Positions 19,622 to 32,900 of a stretch of 36,453 nucleotides of DNA are shown one piece after another; positions within the stretch are counted from its first letter, which is position 1, and the number at the start of each line of letters is the position of its first letter. The notes under the pieces were generated by a model. The model did no database searches, was not told the DNA's origin, and saw only the letters and a list, made by a program, of their open reading frames with translations. The position numbers were made by a program, and so were the translations under genes. Source of the DNA: Salisapilia sapeloensis (Eukaryota; Oomycota; Peronosporomycetes; Peronosporales; Salisapiliaceae); the NCBI GenBank assembly GCA_023334545.1, contig JAADVB010000197.1, positions 1-36,453 on the forward strand, read 5' to 3'.

Positions 19622-20602
19622 TTATTTAGACTCGCTGCTATCGGTTATATCGAGTATTTCCAACCTGAGATCGTTGAACGCAGCCTCCAGCTGTACATAG
19701 TCCTCCTCTTCTTTCGTTATCTCACAAGCTAGATCTACTTCTATCAAGTGCTGCAGGAGTGGCAGTAGTAAGCATGCGTCGCGATCCTTTGATCGAATCA
19801 ACCGATCGTTGTATGCATTAAAGCTGTTCATATGCAACTTCAGAAATGAAAGATATCATATGACGTGTAGAAGTATACCTATTGCCAATGATATATGTGT
19901 TTCCAAGTGTGCAAACGAGGTTGCTGGCAATCACGTCTTCATATAACTTCCTTCCGCAATGAGGCATGACAAAGAGTGTAAACTTAGAAGCTTCACGTTG
20001 TTTACTTTGCTTGCTTGACAGTGTCTCAACGTGGAAGAAAGACGCAATAGCACGATCACTCTATTCGTTCAAATCTCTTTTACTTATGATGCAGGTCGGA
20101 AGTATCTAATAGTAACTCACCTCGTTCATGATCGGATCGAAGACTTGCATTGACCAGTCCAGTCCGAACTCTGCGTCTAGTTTTGTTTGTATTGCTAGTG
20201 CGTAGGCTAGTTGATAGATAGCATTCGTGGAGGTACAAAAGCTTCCTAGTCCGTAGCATACGACCTTCCTCGCATCGCTGCTCTCTTTCGACGTGGGACA
20301 GTCCCTCCATTGTGTTTTCAGTGTCGTAACTACTTTGTTCACAATCAAATGGTCGAGCAGTTGAGATTGGAGATTTTCTATGCGATTGATGATCGCATTC
20401 TGTTTCTTCGTCGAGATCTCATCCGGAGGCACTGGCTGAGAAGTAGCTCTACATGCGATAGAACCTACTTTAATATCACTCTTTCATAATTATGAAAAAA
20501 ATTCCATTGCCAAAACTTCTATGAACAGTACTTTGAGATATTCGGATGCTTATGGCCTCGTCGGCGTGATCGACGTGATGTCTTGAGCTGCCAACCTTCC
20601 AT
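19622..20602 (-). CDS. SRR1: SRR1-domain protein (SRR1-like/SRRD)
   Basis: Homologue of Arabidopsis SENSITIVITY TO RED LIGHT REDUCED 1 and animal SRRD, linked in those organisms to clock, light or heme-related regulation; the biochemical role is unsettled. 260 residues in four exons: 20602-20532, 20448-20121, 20060-19879, 19823-19622, with introns of 83, 60 and 55 nt; phases 2, 0 and 2 all agree. The N-terminus MEGWQLKTSRRSRRRG resembles the W-x-V-x-RRR start of the family. SRR1 motifs: VVCYGLGSF, then IYQLAYAL, then VFDPIMNE, then TLFVMPHCGRKLYEDVI, and IIGNSFNAYNDRL, whose GNSF motif forms only after splicing. No single reading frame holds the gene, so it is easily missed. It is transcribed divergently from the giant ARM gene with 322 bases between start codons. 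Confidence 0.88.
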
Positions 20603-20924
20603 CGCTTGTGCCTAGTTCTTATCGGGTTGTGGAGTGTATTTTTAGGTTGTTTGTTTCCGTTCTATGCTAAACATACAGTTTAGACACAATAACCAGCAGC
20701 TATCATTCCGAATGTCCATGTAAAGCCTACTCGACTATTTCGTCGCAATGCTAACGATATGTACGCTCAAATACTTTATAAATCGGTGGATTAAAGTTGA
20801 AACGACCGCGAGCTATTTTATTTACTTCCTAAGGCCGTTTCAAAGGCTGGCGACGTCCATTTAATCGCACTCTATCGGTAGCGAGCTCTGCCCCGAGTGG
20901 TCGGTCCGCCCCATATAGAAAGCA
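20603..20924. promoter_or_regulatory. Divergent promoter region SRR1 / giant ARM gene
   Basis: 322 bases between the two start codons. AT-rich in the centre, GC-richer next to the ARM start (GAGCTCTGCCCCGAGTGG). No initiator match was good enough to place a transcription start. It probably serves both genes. Confidence 0.5.
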
Positions 20925-23900
20925 ATGGGTCAAGCTCAGTCACAGGATGCAGTGGCAGCTACTAGTCAAACAGTGCGACCAGCTTTACTTGAGATTGACA
21001 CGCTTGATTATTTGAAGCGAGCTGAAAGCAGATTGTGGAGGGATCCTTCGCAGCACGTATACGAAGATACTGGCAAACGGGATGACTCTCCAACAGAGTC
21101 ATTTTCAATTAATGAAAGTGATCGATCTTACCTGAAACAAGCAAATGAAGAGATACAACTTCCAGACCGAGCACGTTCCATGGTATATTTCGACTTGGAC
21201 TTTGGCTCATCAATCATGACAAATTAGTTGATTTAAACGCGACATAGACGATAGAAGAAGCACTGAAAGAATTACCAGACCTATTGGATGAACGGTGGGT
21301 AGCTCCCCTTGTCGCCTCAATGGACACTTCCGACGTTACAGTTCAAAGAGCAGCTCTCGGTTTACTGCCAAAAGTCCTCGTCACCGGTACTGCTACATTC
21401 ATAGAGATCTTAAAGCATGGCTATTAACACAGTCTTCCTAACGATAGTTTCTTCGCAATTAATATTTTCTGACGTCGGTGGATTGTCGAAGCTGGTGGAT
21501 TTGATTGGAACAGAGACCGATGCGATTTGTATACTTGCGATTGATGTCCTTCTCGCCATGCTGACTTTGCACAGTAAACTCAAATATCTCTTTGTTTGCG
21601 TAGTACACACTTATTCATCGATCGCATACAATGAATAGTTCCTGCTTCTATCGTCGAAGAACTATGTGGATTAAACGTAATGTCCAAGCTGACAAAGCTG
21701 CTTTCAAGCGATCGAGAGGATTTGGTGATTAAAGCACTACAGATTTTTCAACTCCTTTCGCACGAACGTAAGTAGACTCTTTTGTTCGTACCTATATGCA
21801 TACTGTGACATAACCTTGTTTCCCACTTATAAAATACTCGTAGAGATTGCAAGGGAAAGACTAGGAAGAGCAGATACATTAGCTTCAATTATCAGCTTGA
21901 GCGATGATAAAACACCCAAGATTGCGCGTGAATCTATCATTGCTCTCGGTTGCGCCCTTCCAAACGGTATGACATATAGCTATTTTATTCCTGTGCGTCA
22001 CTGACCTCTTCTGCGGTGTTATCTGTTATTGTAGCTGAGAATTTAAGACAAGTTGTGGAGGCCGGTTGTATTCATTCTTTACTCCGAGATCTAGAGCCAT
22101 TTAATGCGAACGCCGATGTCATCATATTCACGCTCTCTGTCATTGCAGATCAGTCCGGAGCGGATGCTCATTTTGATGTGGATGAAACCTGCCAGAAGCT
22201 AAACGCGATATTGGAAACCTTGCGAGGTGGTACAAAGCGATCACCGATAGCAAGATCGACCTGCTACTTCATCGCTAGTCTGTCTCAATCCACACGTTTC
22301 CATGTGCAAGTATGCACACCATTTACTATCGCTACGCTTTCAAGTTTCCTAACAACTGGAGCTGCTGACGTGATTTCAGCATCTATTTATGCTATTGGCA
22401 TGATCGCAATGAACGCCAATAACAGTGACATTGCGTTGTCGCTGTTTGCAGGAGATTTATCAAGCCACTTACTATATCTCCTTCAGTCACCACAGGACAC
22501 GATTAATCGGCTCTGTATCTTTGCACTTGCCAATATGCTCGATGGTACGATCATCCTACCTAGCGGGTGTAGTGTGAAAGCCGAGCCTCTTGTCGTTTCA
22601 CTCGATCTAACCAACGCCATCAAGGATGTTGTCACGAAAGTAGTTGATGATTCCACTGCAGTGGATGTTCTTTTTAAATACGTCTTAAAGGCCAATGCAG
22701 TGGGTGCTGGCTTTGCAACTGTACTACTTGCTTCCTTAAGCTCCCAAGTACCCATTCAAAAGCAATGTTGTACTGACAAATACGTTTCTTGCTTCATCAC
22801 GTGCATGCCAAATGCTGCGGGACGGTTGCTAACAAGCTGCTTCCAGTTCCTTCTTGAAATGACCAGTTCATCCTTGTCGTTTAAAGCCAACGCCACGGTG
22901 TCAGCTCGTGATAAAAGCTACCTGATCTCCGTACATACGAGCGTATCGGACATTATAAGCGCAAAGTTACACTTCGTGAACGACTGTACGACCTTGATCG
23001 AATCGCATACAGCCTCGCAGTTGATCGGACTACCACTCTTGCTTAAACAATTTGTATTTAGCTCGATGGTGTTCAAGGAACATGCTACGAATCGAGTCCT
23101 GCTCGACAAAGTTGTGACTATGGCAACAAAACTTGGAAATAACACTTTACATCGGCATGTACTGTTGTTTCTGGATGAATTGACGAATCAGAAGAACAAA
23201 CGCGCTCGACAGATATTATTCGAACAAAACCCTGAACGTGTGGCAAATTTCTTGTACTCCTCAGACGTTCAGGTACAAATGCTAGCAGCTCGAGTTCTTC
23301 GTCGGGTGTTCAAAGTCAATAATGACACGACTGTGCCGTGTGATGCTACATTTCGACAGCTCGTGAGACTAACTGGGGATGCTAATGTCGATGTTGCGCT
23401 CTGCGTTGCTGCATGTCGAGTATGGAAGAACCTCTTATTGCACACAGATAAGCAGGAGACAATGGCGAAGACGGAAAATGCTCTATACAATGCATTTAGT
23501 CTTTTGAAGCGATGTATTGCAGTACAATCCGAGGTGAGCTCATCAGCCAATGTTCGGAACTTAGTGCACGTTCTTGAAACGCTTCAAAGGGCAGCAACTA
23601 ACGAGTTGTGCCGAATTAAATGCGTGCAAGTTCCGCACTGGGTATGCATCCATGCTATGTTCTCTTGCAATGACCATCGTGTTGCTCGATTGGCAGTAAA
23701 TGTAGTACAAGCTCTAGCACAGACCCCATCCATTCGCGTTCAACTGTGTCTGTCGCCTATCCTACAAGCCACTGAAAGCTTGTTGACAACCACCGAAACA
23801 CAGCGAGCAATTGCAAGCAATGTGGAAGCACTAAAACTCGTCAAGTTGCTTTGCCTCAACAATCCAAGTACTCAACAGCTACATCTTGATTATGGAATTG

Positions 23901-26900
23901 CAACGTCACTTGTAAAGCTGCTTGAGTCGCGGTTAGTCACCCTTGATAAAGGGGTACTTATCGGTGTTCTTGATGCCATAGCTTCTCTATGTAGCAAACG
24001 CACATCACCAGTAACAAAAGTCATTGGAACGAGGGAGGTTATGGATTTAATTAATTCTCACCTTACATCATCAAGCACTGGAGTGATTGAAGCTGCTAGT
24101 TGCGTGCTGAAAAACATAAGTCATGAAAATGGCGTTCAGGTCGTGATGGAACAGTCGAACACGGCGGCAGTTATCATTAAAGCCTTAGAACTAAAGTCTA
24201 CTGCCTATATTGCCCAATACCTCTGCGCAGCCATACGACATCTCGTCCACGACCACGATCGCATTCGATCGCAATTTCAAGCTGTTGATGGAATCGATGC
24301 ACTTATCCAGACAGCAGTAGAACCAATAGCTGGGGCCTCAGCAATAGATATGCTACGTGTCCAAAAGAAATCTCTGCAAGCATTGAACGCTATTTGTACC
24401 GGAGACAGTGAAGCTGCTATGTCGAGCAAAGAAAAAGTCCTTACCTGTGCTTGTTCTTCCAAGCTACTGTATCTCGTCCATACCGAGTCAGACGTTGAAG
24501 TCTGTGCAGCGTGGTGCCAAGCTATGGGTTCGTCAGCAGAACATTGTGCTTCGAATCAGAGTCAATTGCTTGGTGTTCATGGAGTTTGTAAGCTCCTCGT
24601 GTCGTTTGGAGAGAAATCAGAGGCTGTCAACTTGCAGATGTATGCTATGCGATTACTTTCTATCCTTGCAACAAAGCCAACGAATAGTCGCTGGATAATG
24701 GAAACTTCCAGTCAAGGCATTGTTGATGCAGTTACCGTAGCTATGAGCGGGTCTAGTTCAGAGACTCAGCATTACGCTGTTAGCGTTTTGATTCACCTTG
24801 CTGCTTCGGGGGATGAAGCAAGAAGTAAAATAGGTGTTATGGGCGTTTTGGAGCCACTGTCTGATCTATTGGAGTCACCCACTCCACGCGTCGTGTTATC
24901 TGTCTTGATGGCATTCGCAGAGCTCGGGAAGTTTCTTGGAAATAAAGTCATCATAGGAACGACCCGTAACTTTGAGCGGCTCCTTGCACTTCTTGTCCAT
25001 GCTGACGATAGTGTTAGAAAGCTTGCCATACATTGCATCGATGCTTTGGTCCAAGCGAATGAAACAAATTGTTTGCACTTAACGCAGATAAGAACGGTCG
25101 CCGTCTTACCCATGTTTTGTCGTCTGCTGGAGGATTCTAATGCAGATATAGTTGAAAGTGCCATGATTGTGCTAGGAGAATTAGGTGTGCATGCCGATGA
25201 AGGGCAGCTTCTTTCAGAAAGTATCAATATCCGACTTGTTATCCAGCTTATGCATAGCACTCGTGCTTCAGTTCGATGTGCAGCCTTAAAAGCGCTACTC
25301 CATGTCATTACTTCATCTCCACTTCTATTTAATTTCCACATTGACGACGGGTTAGAAGCACTAGCGCAGTGCATCAATTCAGATGACCTGCAGGCAGTCA
25401 AGTTAGCAGTGAGCTGTACTGCAGCGTTATCAGAATCTGTCGGGAGAATCGAAAAGATCTCTCAGCAAGGACTATTTCGTCTACTAGTATCTATGCTCGA
25501 AGATACATTAGCAGCGAATAGTTACGGTGCTTGGCGAAAGCTACGTGAAGAGTGTGAGTTGTCGAAAGAGTCGACGAAAGAGGAAATTAACATGGATGCT
25601 AGCTTGTATAACCACACGCGCACAAAAGTGTTAGAACAATCTTTATTGACAATCCAACATTGTGCCGAGCAGCTACGTCATGACTGGGTTATTTCGGAGC
25701 ATAACGTCATCCTTATCTGCAATTGTCTCGCGGGATCAGCAAGTGATATCGTACATAGCTGTGCTTGCTACATACTAGCATGTTGGTGCAAAGGCGACCA
25801 AAATCTCTTGTCCGTCGCAACAGAACACGGTGTAATTTCCGCTACGATCCAGCTGCTGTCTATGCGAGACAAGAGCATCGTCGAAAGTGCTCTTTACTGT
25901 TTGTCCAAGCTTTGCCCGTATCCAGACAACGTGACTGAAATGCTCGAACTTGATATCCTGGCTATCTTACAAAACATATTAAGAGAATGTCTTGCTGTAC
26001 TAAACCTTCCTGGTGTTTTAGATCGATGCCTGCGACTACTCGGTAACCTCGCATCCGTCGCCAAAGTTCGACAAGCACTTCGATCGGAAGAGTTGGTGGC
26101 AGACATTTTAACGTCCATTCTGGAGAATTGCCCCTTGGTGTCGAAAAACTGCTCTCGACTGGTGCTGACACTGCTACAGGAAGAATCACTCAAGTTCTTC
26201 ATGCCGAAGAAAACCGTAAGAGCATTGCGGTCTGTGCTAATAGATGAGGAATGTCCACCAAAAGCGACCCGGAATATCCTCAAGATATACATTCACCTTG
26301 TGTCGGTGGAAGAGCATAAGACAACGATAGCGTTAGAAGATGACGGCAAGTCTGTAGCAGTCTTCATTTCACAACTCGATCTCGATCTCGATCTCGATCC
26401 TATATCCATCCAACAGAATATTAACCAAGGCCCTCTTCCTGAAAATGCAATTGCTGTCCTACAGATATTAGCTTCTGTGTCTTGCAAACCCAAAGTAGCG
26501 AGTTTACTCCACCAGCATCGCATATACCACCTACTTGCTCGTTATCTCATCTGTGTGACGTTCACATCGGATCTGAAGTTACAAGATATTAAAGAAGAAA
26601 TTCCTCGAGGAGACGAACTACTTATGCAGACTAATACTATAGAGAGGTCAAACGTCAATGCTCTAGTCATCGCAAAGGATATTTGCCAAGCTATTGGGGA
26701 TGAAGCAGTTGAAACATGTTCTAGGCTGGACTACAGTCAATTGCTACTACACGTATTGCGCAGTCGAATGAGTCATAAAGCTATCGATCAGATCACAACC
26801 GAGTGCTTACAAGTGTTAGGCATACTATCTCGGATGAATCACGATATGAACATATTCTTCGTTGAATCTGCGCATGACATTGTGTATTTCTATCTAGATT

Positions 26901-29900
26901 TGGCTCTCGAACAGTCGAGCTCTCTTTTGAAAGATCCAGAGAGTGATACAAGTAAAAGCTCTCAACTGCTTCGAAGATACACTATGCCTTCTCTAGTCAC
27001 GGTTGTACTTGCAATGGCAACACATGTAGATTGTCGGTTGAACTGCATTGAAAAGGATGGTGTCCGGATCGTGTTAAGTGCTGCAGGAGCACTAATTTCG
27101 GAGGCATCCTTGGCTGAAGTATTGCTGGATGCTTGTGTACTGCTCACAGATGATGATCGAGCTATCTCTTGGCTCGAAAAGGAAGATGTGATGCCAACTT
27201 TATTTAAAACTCTAGCTGTCCACGACACTTCTACGCGTTTACTGCTTCGAGGAATATCTGTGTGTGCGAATATTCTCAAGAGATCGAAGCAAAATTGCTT
27301 AAATATTCTCGGGTTACAGCGTCCGTGTGCAATCTCCTTCTTGTTGCAGTTTTTGCTTCCACAAACAGTGGAACAGCGCGAGCTTGCTCACGGAATTGCT
27401 GTTTGCTTTTTCTACCTCTCTTACGAACCAGGCGTGCTGGATAAAATAGGTAAACTAGGCATGCTCCCTCTTTTCACCTCGCTCTTACTCAAGCTGGATG
27501 ATGCAAGAACAGAGCTATATCTGTTGGAAATATTAAGCCGAACACTGAGAGCTGGGTATGTTGAAAAGCTAAAATTGACAAAAGAAAGCATCGATAAATT
27601 GATCGATATCGTCGTTAATCCATCATCCGAGGACTCTCAATGTTTATCGATGCATATCATTCTGCAAATTCTGTCTTCAGGGTGTAAATTGGCCGTTTGT
27701 GCTTATCTAGTCGACGATAAAAGCTCTCTCGATGTCGTTATACGTTTCTCTTCGCAAGTTCTAGATGTATCAAACACTACGTCTAATCAACTTTTTGTCT
27801 CATCATTGCAGATTTTGTGTATCTTGGTAGACTATCAAACACAAGTACAAGACTATGTCATTGCAAAAGAGTTGGATGGACAGTTTGGGGACATGTTGGA
27901 CGATGTTGAGCAAGAGGTCAACGCATCGGCATTACATCTTCTATCGACATTGTTAGCAAGACGTCATGCAAAGCAGCAGGCTATGAGTGAAGAGGATGGT
28001 AATGACAAGTCTAATTGGATACAAGTGTGGGACCAGTTGATGGAGTGGATGGAAGTTTATGCGAGCGAGCCTCAGACGTGTCCTATTGAAAGTTTAGCAG
28101 ACTTTCATAAGTGCGTGTATTTCCTAACGTCTTACCCTTTGATCGCGACAACTCGTCTTCATGCAGATACTGCCGACCGACTTTATCATATTGCAGCCGA
28201 GTCATTAATTTTTTTCGCTCCAAACTTCGAAGCACTTGATAAAACCAAGCTACTAAGTAAAAGACGAAAAAGTCAAGCTCTCAAGCAGATTGCAAGTAAC
28301 GATGCGTTGATGATCGCAGCAAGGTATGCATACCTTTGCATTCCTAACATCATCGCATGTGGAACAATTCCAATGGCAGCAGAGCACATTCCAGCCGAAT
28401 TTGCCATGATGATACGTGATTCATTTACAAACGATAACTTGCAAGTGGTTGCAGCTAGTCTTACCTGTTGCAACCACTTAATCCTTGCTAGCTCTGTAAA
28501 CTTATCCACCATCGCAAACTTACAGCTCATCGCTCGACTTCACCCACTACTCCTGCTTCATGGAAATGTGGATGTTGTAGTTGAGGCAGTCATTTTGCTA
28601 GCATTACTTTCAAAAGAAAGTATTTGTCGTATGAACATGCTACAGGAAGATAGATTATTGACTGGTGCGATTGACTTAATTGATAGCCATGTAATCGTCG
28701 AGGATAACACTCGCCAACTCATTACAGCAAATGCATGTGAAATGTTCCTTTCTCTTTTAGATGAAAAGGAAGGATCGGTTCGGATTCTGGAAAAGGTTGG
28801 CATGACTCAACGACTGATTGAAAAACTACCTGGATGCTCATGCTCTGAATTGATCTTAAAAGTGCTCTGCAAGTTGTCTGGAGATCAAGCAAGTCACCAC
28901 TCTTTGTATGAGGGTACGTCGGTATTGGCCCGGTTGGTACGTAATCAAACGTCCTTACCTTCCAAGTCAGTATACCATCTAGTCTCCATCCTGCGAAATG
29001 TCATGGAAGGTTTGGACCATGCAAAAGACAGTATTAAGAAAATAAAGCTGTCATCCGAGCTGATATTGCCGAACCTACTGCCTCTCACGCGGTGGGGTTT
29101 GCAATTCAATTGCAGTGTTATTGAAACGGTATTAGAGATAGTAAGACGATGCTGTCATTCTCCAATAATGAAGATGCAAGTAAACGATGGTGAAAGCATA
29201 TACCATGCGATTGAACTGACAGGATGTAGACATCTACCAGTAGCCATGAAAGCTGCTCTAGTATTGCTTGCACTCATTGATGAACCAAAGATTTGTGCCA
29301 CCATCATTGTAAATGACGGCATGCCTCGTCTTGTTCAAATCATGAAAGAAGCCATAGATCCTAGTCTACAGTGTCTCCTTCTCTCCATCCATGTCAAAAT
29401 GATGAAGGATGATGAAGTTCAGTCTATAATACTTACGAACGACATGTTGTCGACATTGCTAATGTACATCAGAGAAAGCGATTATCGTAACTCTGTACAT
29501 GAAGAGAGGCTAGCGTTAAGTACTCTCGTGTTGGTATTGCTATCAAGGTATCCGCAAGCATCTTCTTTGTTCATTGCAAACGATGGACTGACGCCACTTA
29601 TCAACCTACATAATCGAGGTTCGGATAACGATGATACTGAGCATGAATCAACTACACTAGAGATCTTATCAAACCTATCTGCTTTCAAGAATACTGCAGT
29701 AGCTCTTAATGCGTCGGGGGTGCTGCCTATTTTCTGTAGTCACCTGACAGGAAACAGCAAAACGAATGTTTTGAAATGTCGTCTACTCAGCATGAAGGGA
29801 TTACGGTCATTATGTCTGTCCGTACCACCTTCCGAATGGAATATAATTAACTACTCGGAAGTCGCTACTACAGCCGAAACTCTTCTGAGTGATGCAAGTG

Positions 29901-32900
29901 CTGATCTTCGATATGCAGCTTTTCAACTGCTAGGTTCTATTGCTACATCGATCAAAGGCGTTATATTTCTCATGGAGCATTGTACTCCTTTTCTGACATC
30001 GCATCTCATTCGCTTCCACAATAAGTTTACTGCTAGTGTAGAAGTCTCATTTGGTCATCAGAAAGTAAATGATGACATAATAGAGCTGCTAGCCGCTATA
30101 TTGAATGGTACATACGCGGCTGGAAAAACGAAGGATTGGAAGTTGGACAATCTTAATTTGATTGCTGATGTTCTGGGTTATCATATCCTTGACGAAAGTC
30201 ATCCATCTCGCCAAACTCATGCGTTGCAGCTTCTTCGATGGTCTTTCGAACGTGACTACTACATACAACTACCGTTTGGTGTTCTTTGTGCCATTATTAA
30301 TGCCACTGTATCGAGTGCAGAAGAATCGAATGTGGAAACCTCGATATCGATTATATCCTTGCTGTTTACAAAAGCACTGACGTGTCCAGAGTACGTGCCT
30401 GAAATTGAACATGCTGTCAGCACACTGATTACTGTAAACGTTCGATGTGAACCAACAACGACTAGCGCAGCTATAATACCTACTCTTACTTGTGCCGCCC
30501 GCTTAGTACTCCAGAGCGGGTATCCGTCTAATCTAGACAGTGATTGCTGCTATAATATCGTAGAGATATTAGCTCGCTTTGCTGCGGATGGTCGTGCCAT
30601 GTTAGCGCAGGACAAAGCAGAATTAATTGACACGTTGTGCTTACTACTCGAATCTCTTCTTAAAGGGACATGGGAAGATCCTGGCTTTCTGTTCGACGCA
30701 ATTCAAGCATCAAAAGCGATGGAAACGATTTTCTATCGGATTCTGCACATCCACGACTCTATCTGCAGTAACTCACAAAGCAGTGAAGGTCCAACTAACT
30801 TTCATGCGATTTGGACTTTAGCTATCGATGTCCTGCATGCGTCGTCACGAAATGCATCAACTTACTTGCTATTATTAGCTCCACTACCTAAATGGTTGTG
30901 TTTGATCAATGATATCATTGTCAAAGTATCTTCTAGTTTGTTGGATGTATCAACCTCTATGAATAACGCACACTGCAGGGATAAAGTAACTCGCGATGAA
31001 CGCGTACTAATCAACTGCTGCCAAACCCTTAAGTGGCTGTCGGAAGGTGATAGCGACAACAGTAGCAAGGCGGGGATATCTGAACTCCATGTCTCCGTCT
31101 TTAGCAATCTGCTTATCTTGTTTATCCTGCCACCAATGTATCACCCACGTCCTCTGCAGTTGCTTCTATTTCCACTTGTGCGATGCATAAATAGACATGG
31201 AAATTTAGACTTCATAAAAGCTTGTGAGGAATGTCCCCAAATGCAAGCTATTGTTCATGTATGGTCTGCGATGTTTTATGAAGAAGCAGAGGAGTGGACA
31301 CCTATTCTAGGGATGCTACTCCAGCTTTTAGTGGTATTTGTAGATGATAAAAGGTTGGCACATTCTTTCGTTGAAGCTAATCTTCATATCGGAATTAAGC
31401 ACATACAGCACAAGTCTGTAGAGTTTTCGCAACCAATTGCGACTATATTGAGAAAAATCGGAATGTCCGAGGATGTAGATGAGCAAGTTGAGATTGCTTT
31501 GACAAAATTACATGCAGCGAGGAAAAGCCATGAATGCGAAGACGTTGCGAAGGAGCTTTCACTATTGGTAAAGATACTGTTGAATGAAGCTATCGCCGAC
31601 AATGACCTGTTGGTGCGAGTACAGAATGACTTGATGACAGTTCTTGCAGAAAGTGATAGTGATACAGGATATAAGAAATGTCGTAGTTTGTGTCTGCAAG
31701 GGTTGAACAGACTCTCAGTTGTTCAAGCTGAGTTTGCAAGTGACTTTACTCATCGATGGGAGATAGCAGACTTATTCCAAATAGCTTTTGCAGATGCCAA
31801 CATGGATTCTCAAGAAGGCATGTATGCAAAGTCAACGGTACTTGAGATCTCATCTCAATTGTACTCTGCTGTGAAGTATGAGAAAGGTGTGATCGACCAA
31901 GATATTGTGATCCGTGCACTCACAACATGTGAGAAGCTATCAGACAATGATATTACGCTATATAGAAGCTGCTTGAAGTTTATAGACTGGGTAACTGACA
32001 GTAAGGATGGTTTACTGATCGTATGTTCCCAGCTTCGATATATCGAAAGCATTATCTCACTCTTTGTCCACACTGCATTGAGTGATGAAGACCTTACTGG
32101 GAAAATCATCACAAAGGTCATCGCGAAGGGTGAACCGCTGAAAGCAATCGTTGAATTGATGCTATCACTACTGGCTTTTATCTTTAAGAGTGCGTCATCA
32201 CTGTCTCTAAAGATGCGTGAGCAACTACTTGCGAACATTTTAAAAGCACTTGAACGCATGGGTCGGAATAAAATGACGGATAGCTCGAAATTTGACCGAG
32301 CAATCCGACTTGTTGCCTCCAATATATCTTCGCAAGACGAAATAGCACAGGAATGTAGCTGGAGACTTTTGACCAGTCTGTCTCGGTGGAGTGTGGCAGT
32401 TGCTGCGTTTGAAAAACTTGGCTGTATTCAGTCGGTAATTGAGATTTACCTTCACGACCCACTGGATAAGCGTCGGCATAGGGCATTAAAGTGTTTATCC
32501 TTTGCTGCTGGTGCACATGCTCAGACACTTGACAAAGTTGCTTCCACAACAAACATGGTGCAACAGCTCTTCAGTACGCTATGCGATGATACGCTTGATG
32601 GCTCGGTCCATTTGTATGCAATCAACTTATTCGCGACATTCGCATCGTCAGACATGCACAAATCTAGCCTTGTCACTACAGAGCATATAGCTAGTCTGAT
32701 CGAAGCGCTAGAATCTGTGCATACTAAAGTAGCATTTACATCACTGGAAATACTTTATAGCATTCGAGAATATCCAAAAACTCGAGACCTTCTGATTCAT
32801 CATGCAACTGTACCAGTGCTCGCTCAGCTCCTTTTGACGATGGACCAAAAAGAGGCTGTAGTGAAAAGAAGCAAAACAACGTGCGCATTGGGCCTCTTGG

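Noticed and set aside
21387-21432. 46-nt version of ARM intron 2 (acceptor at 21432)
   Set aside because: Also in frame, but shorter than any other intron here and it would break the one-repeat exon length; 61 nt ending at 21447 is preferred though not proven.
24793-25401. 202-codon minus-strand frame inside the giant ARM exon
   Set aside because: Antisense shadow of repeat-coding sequence; no domain, promoter or splice pattern.
31855-32322. 155-codon minus-strand frame inside the ARM exon
   Set aside because: Antisense shadow; the plus strand encodes ARM repeats continuously here.
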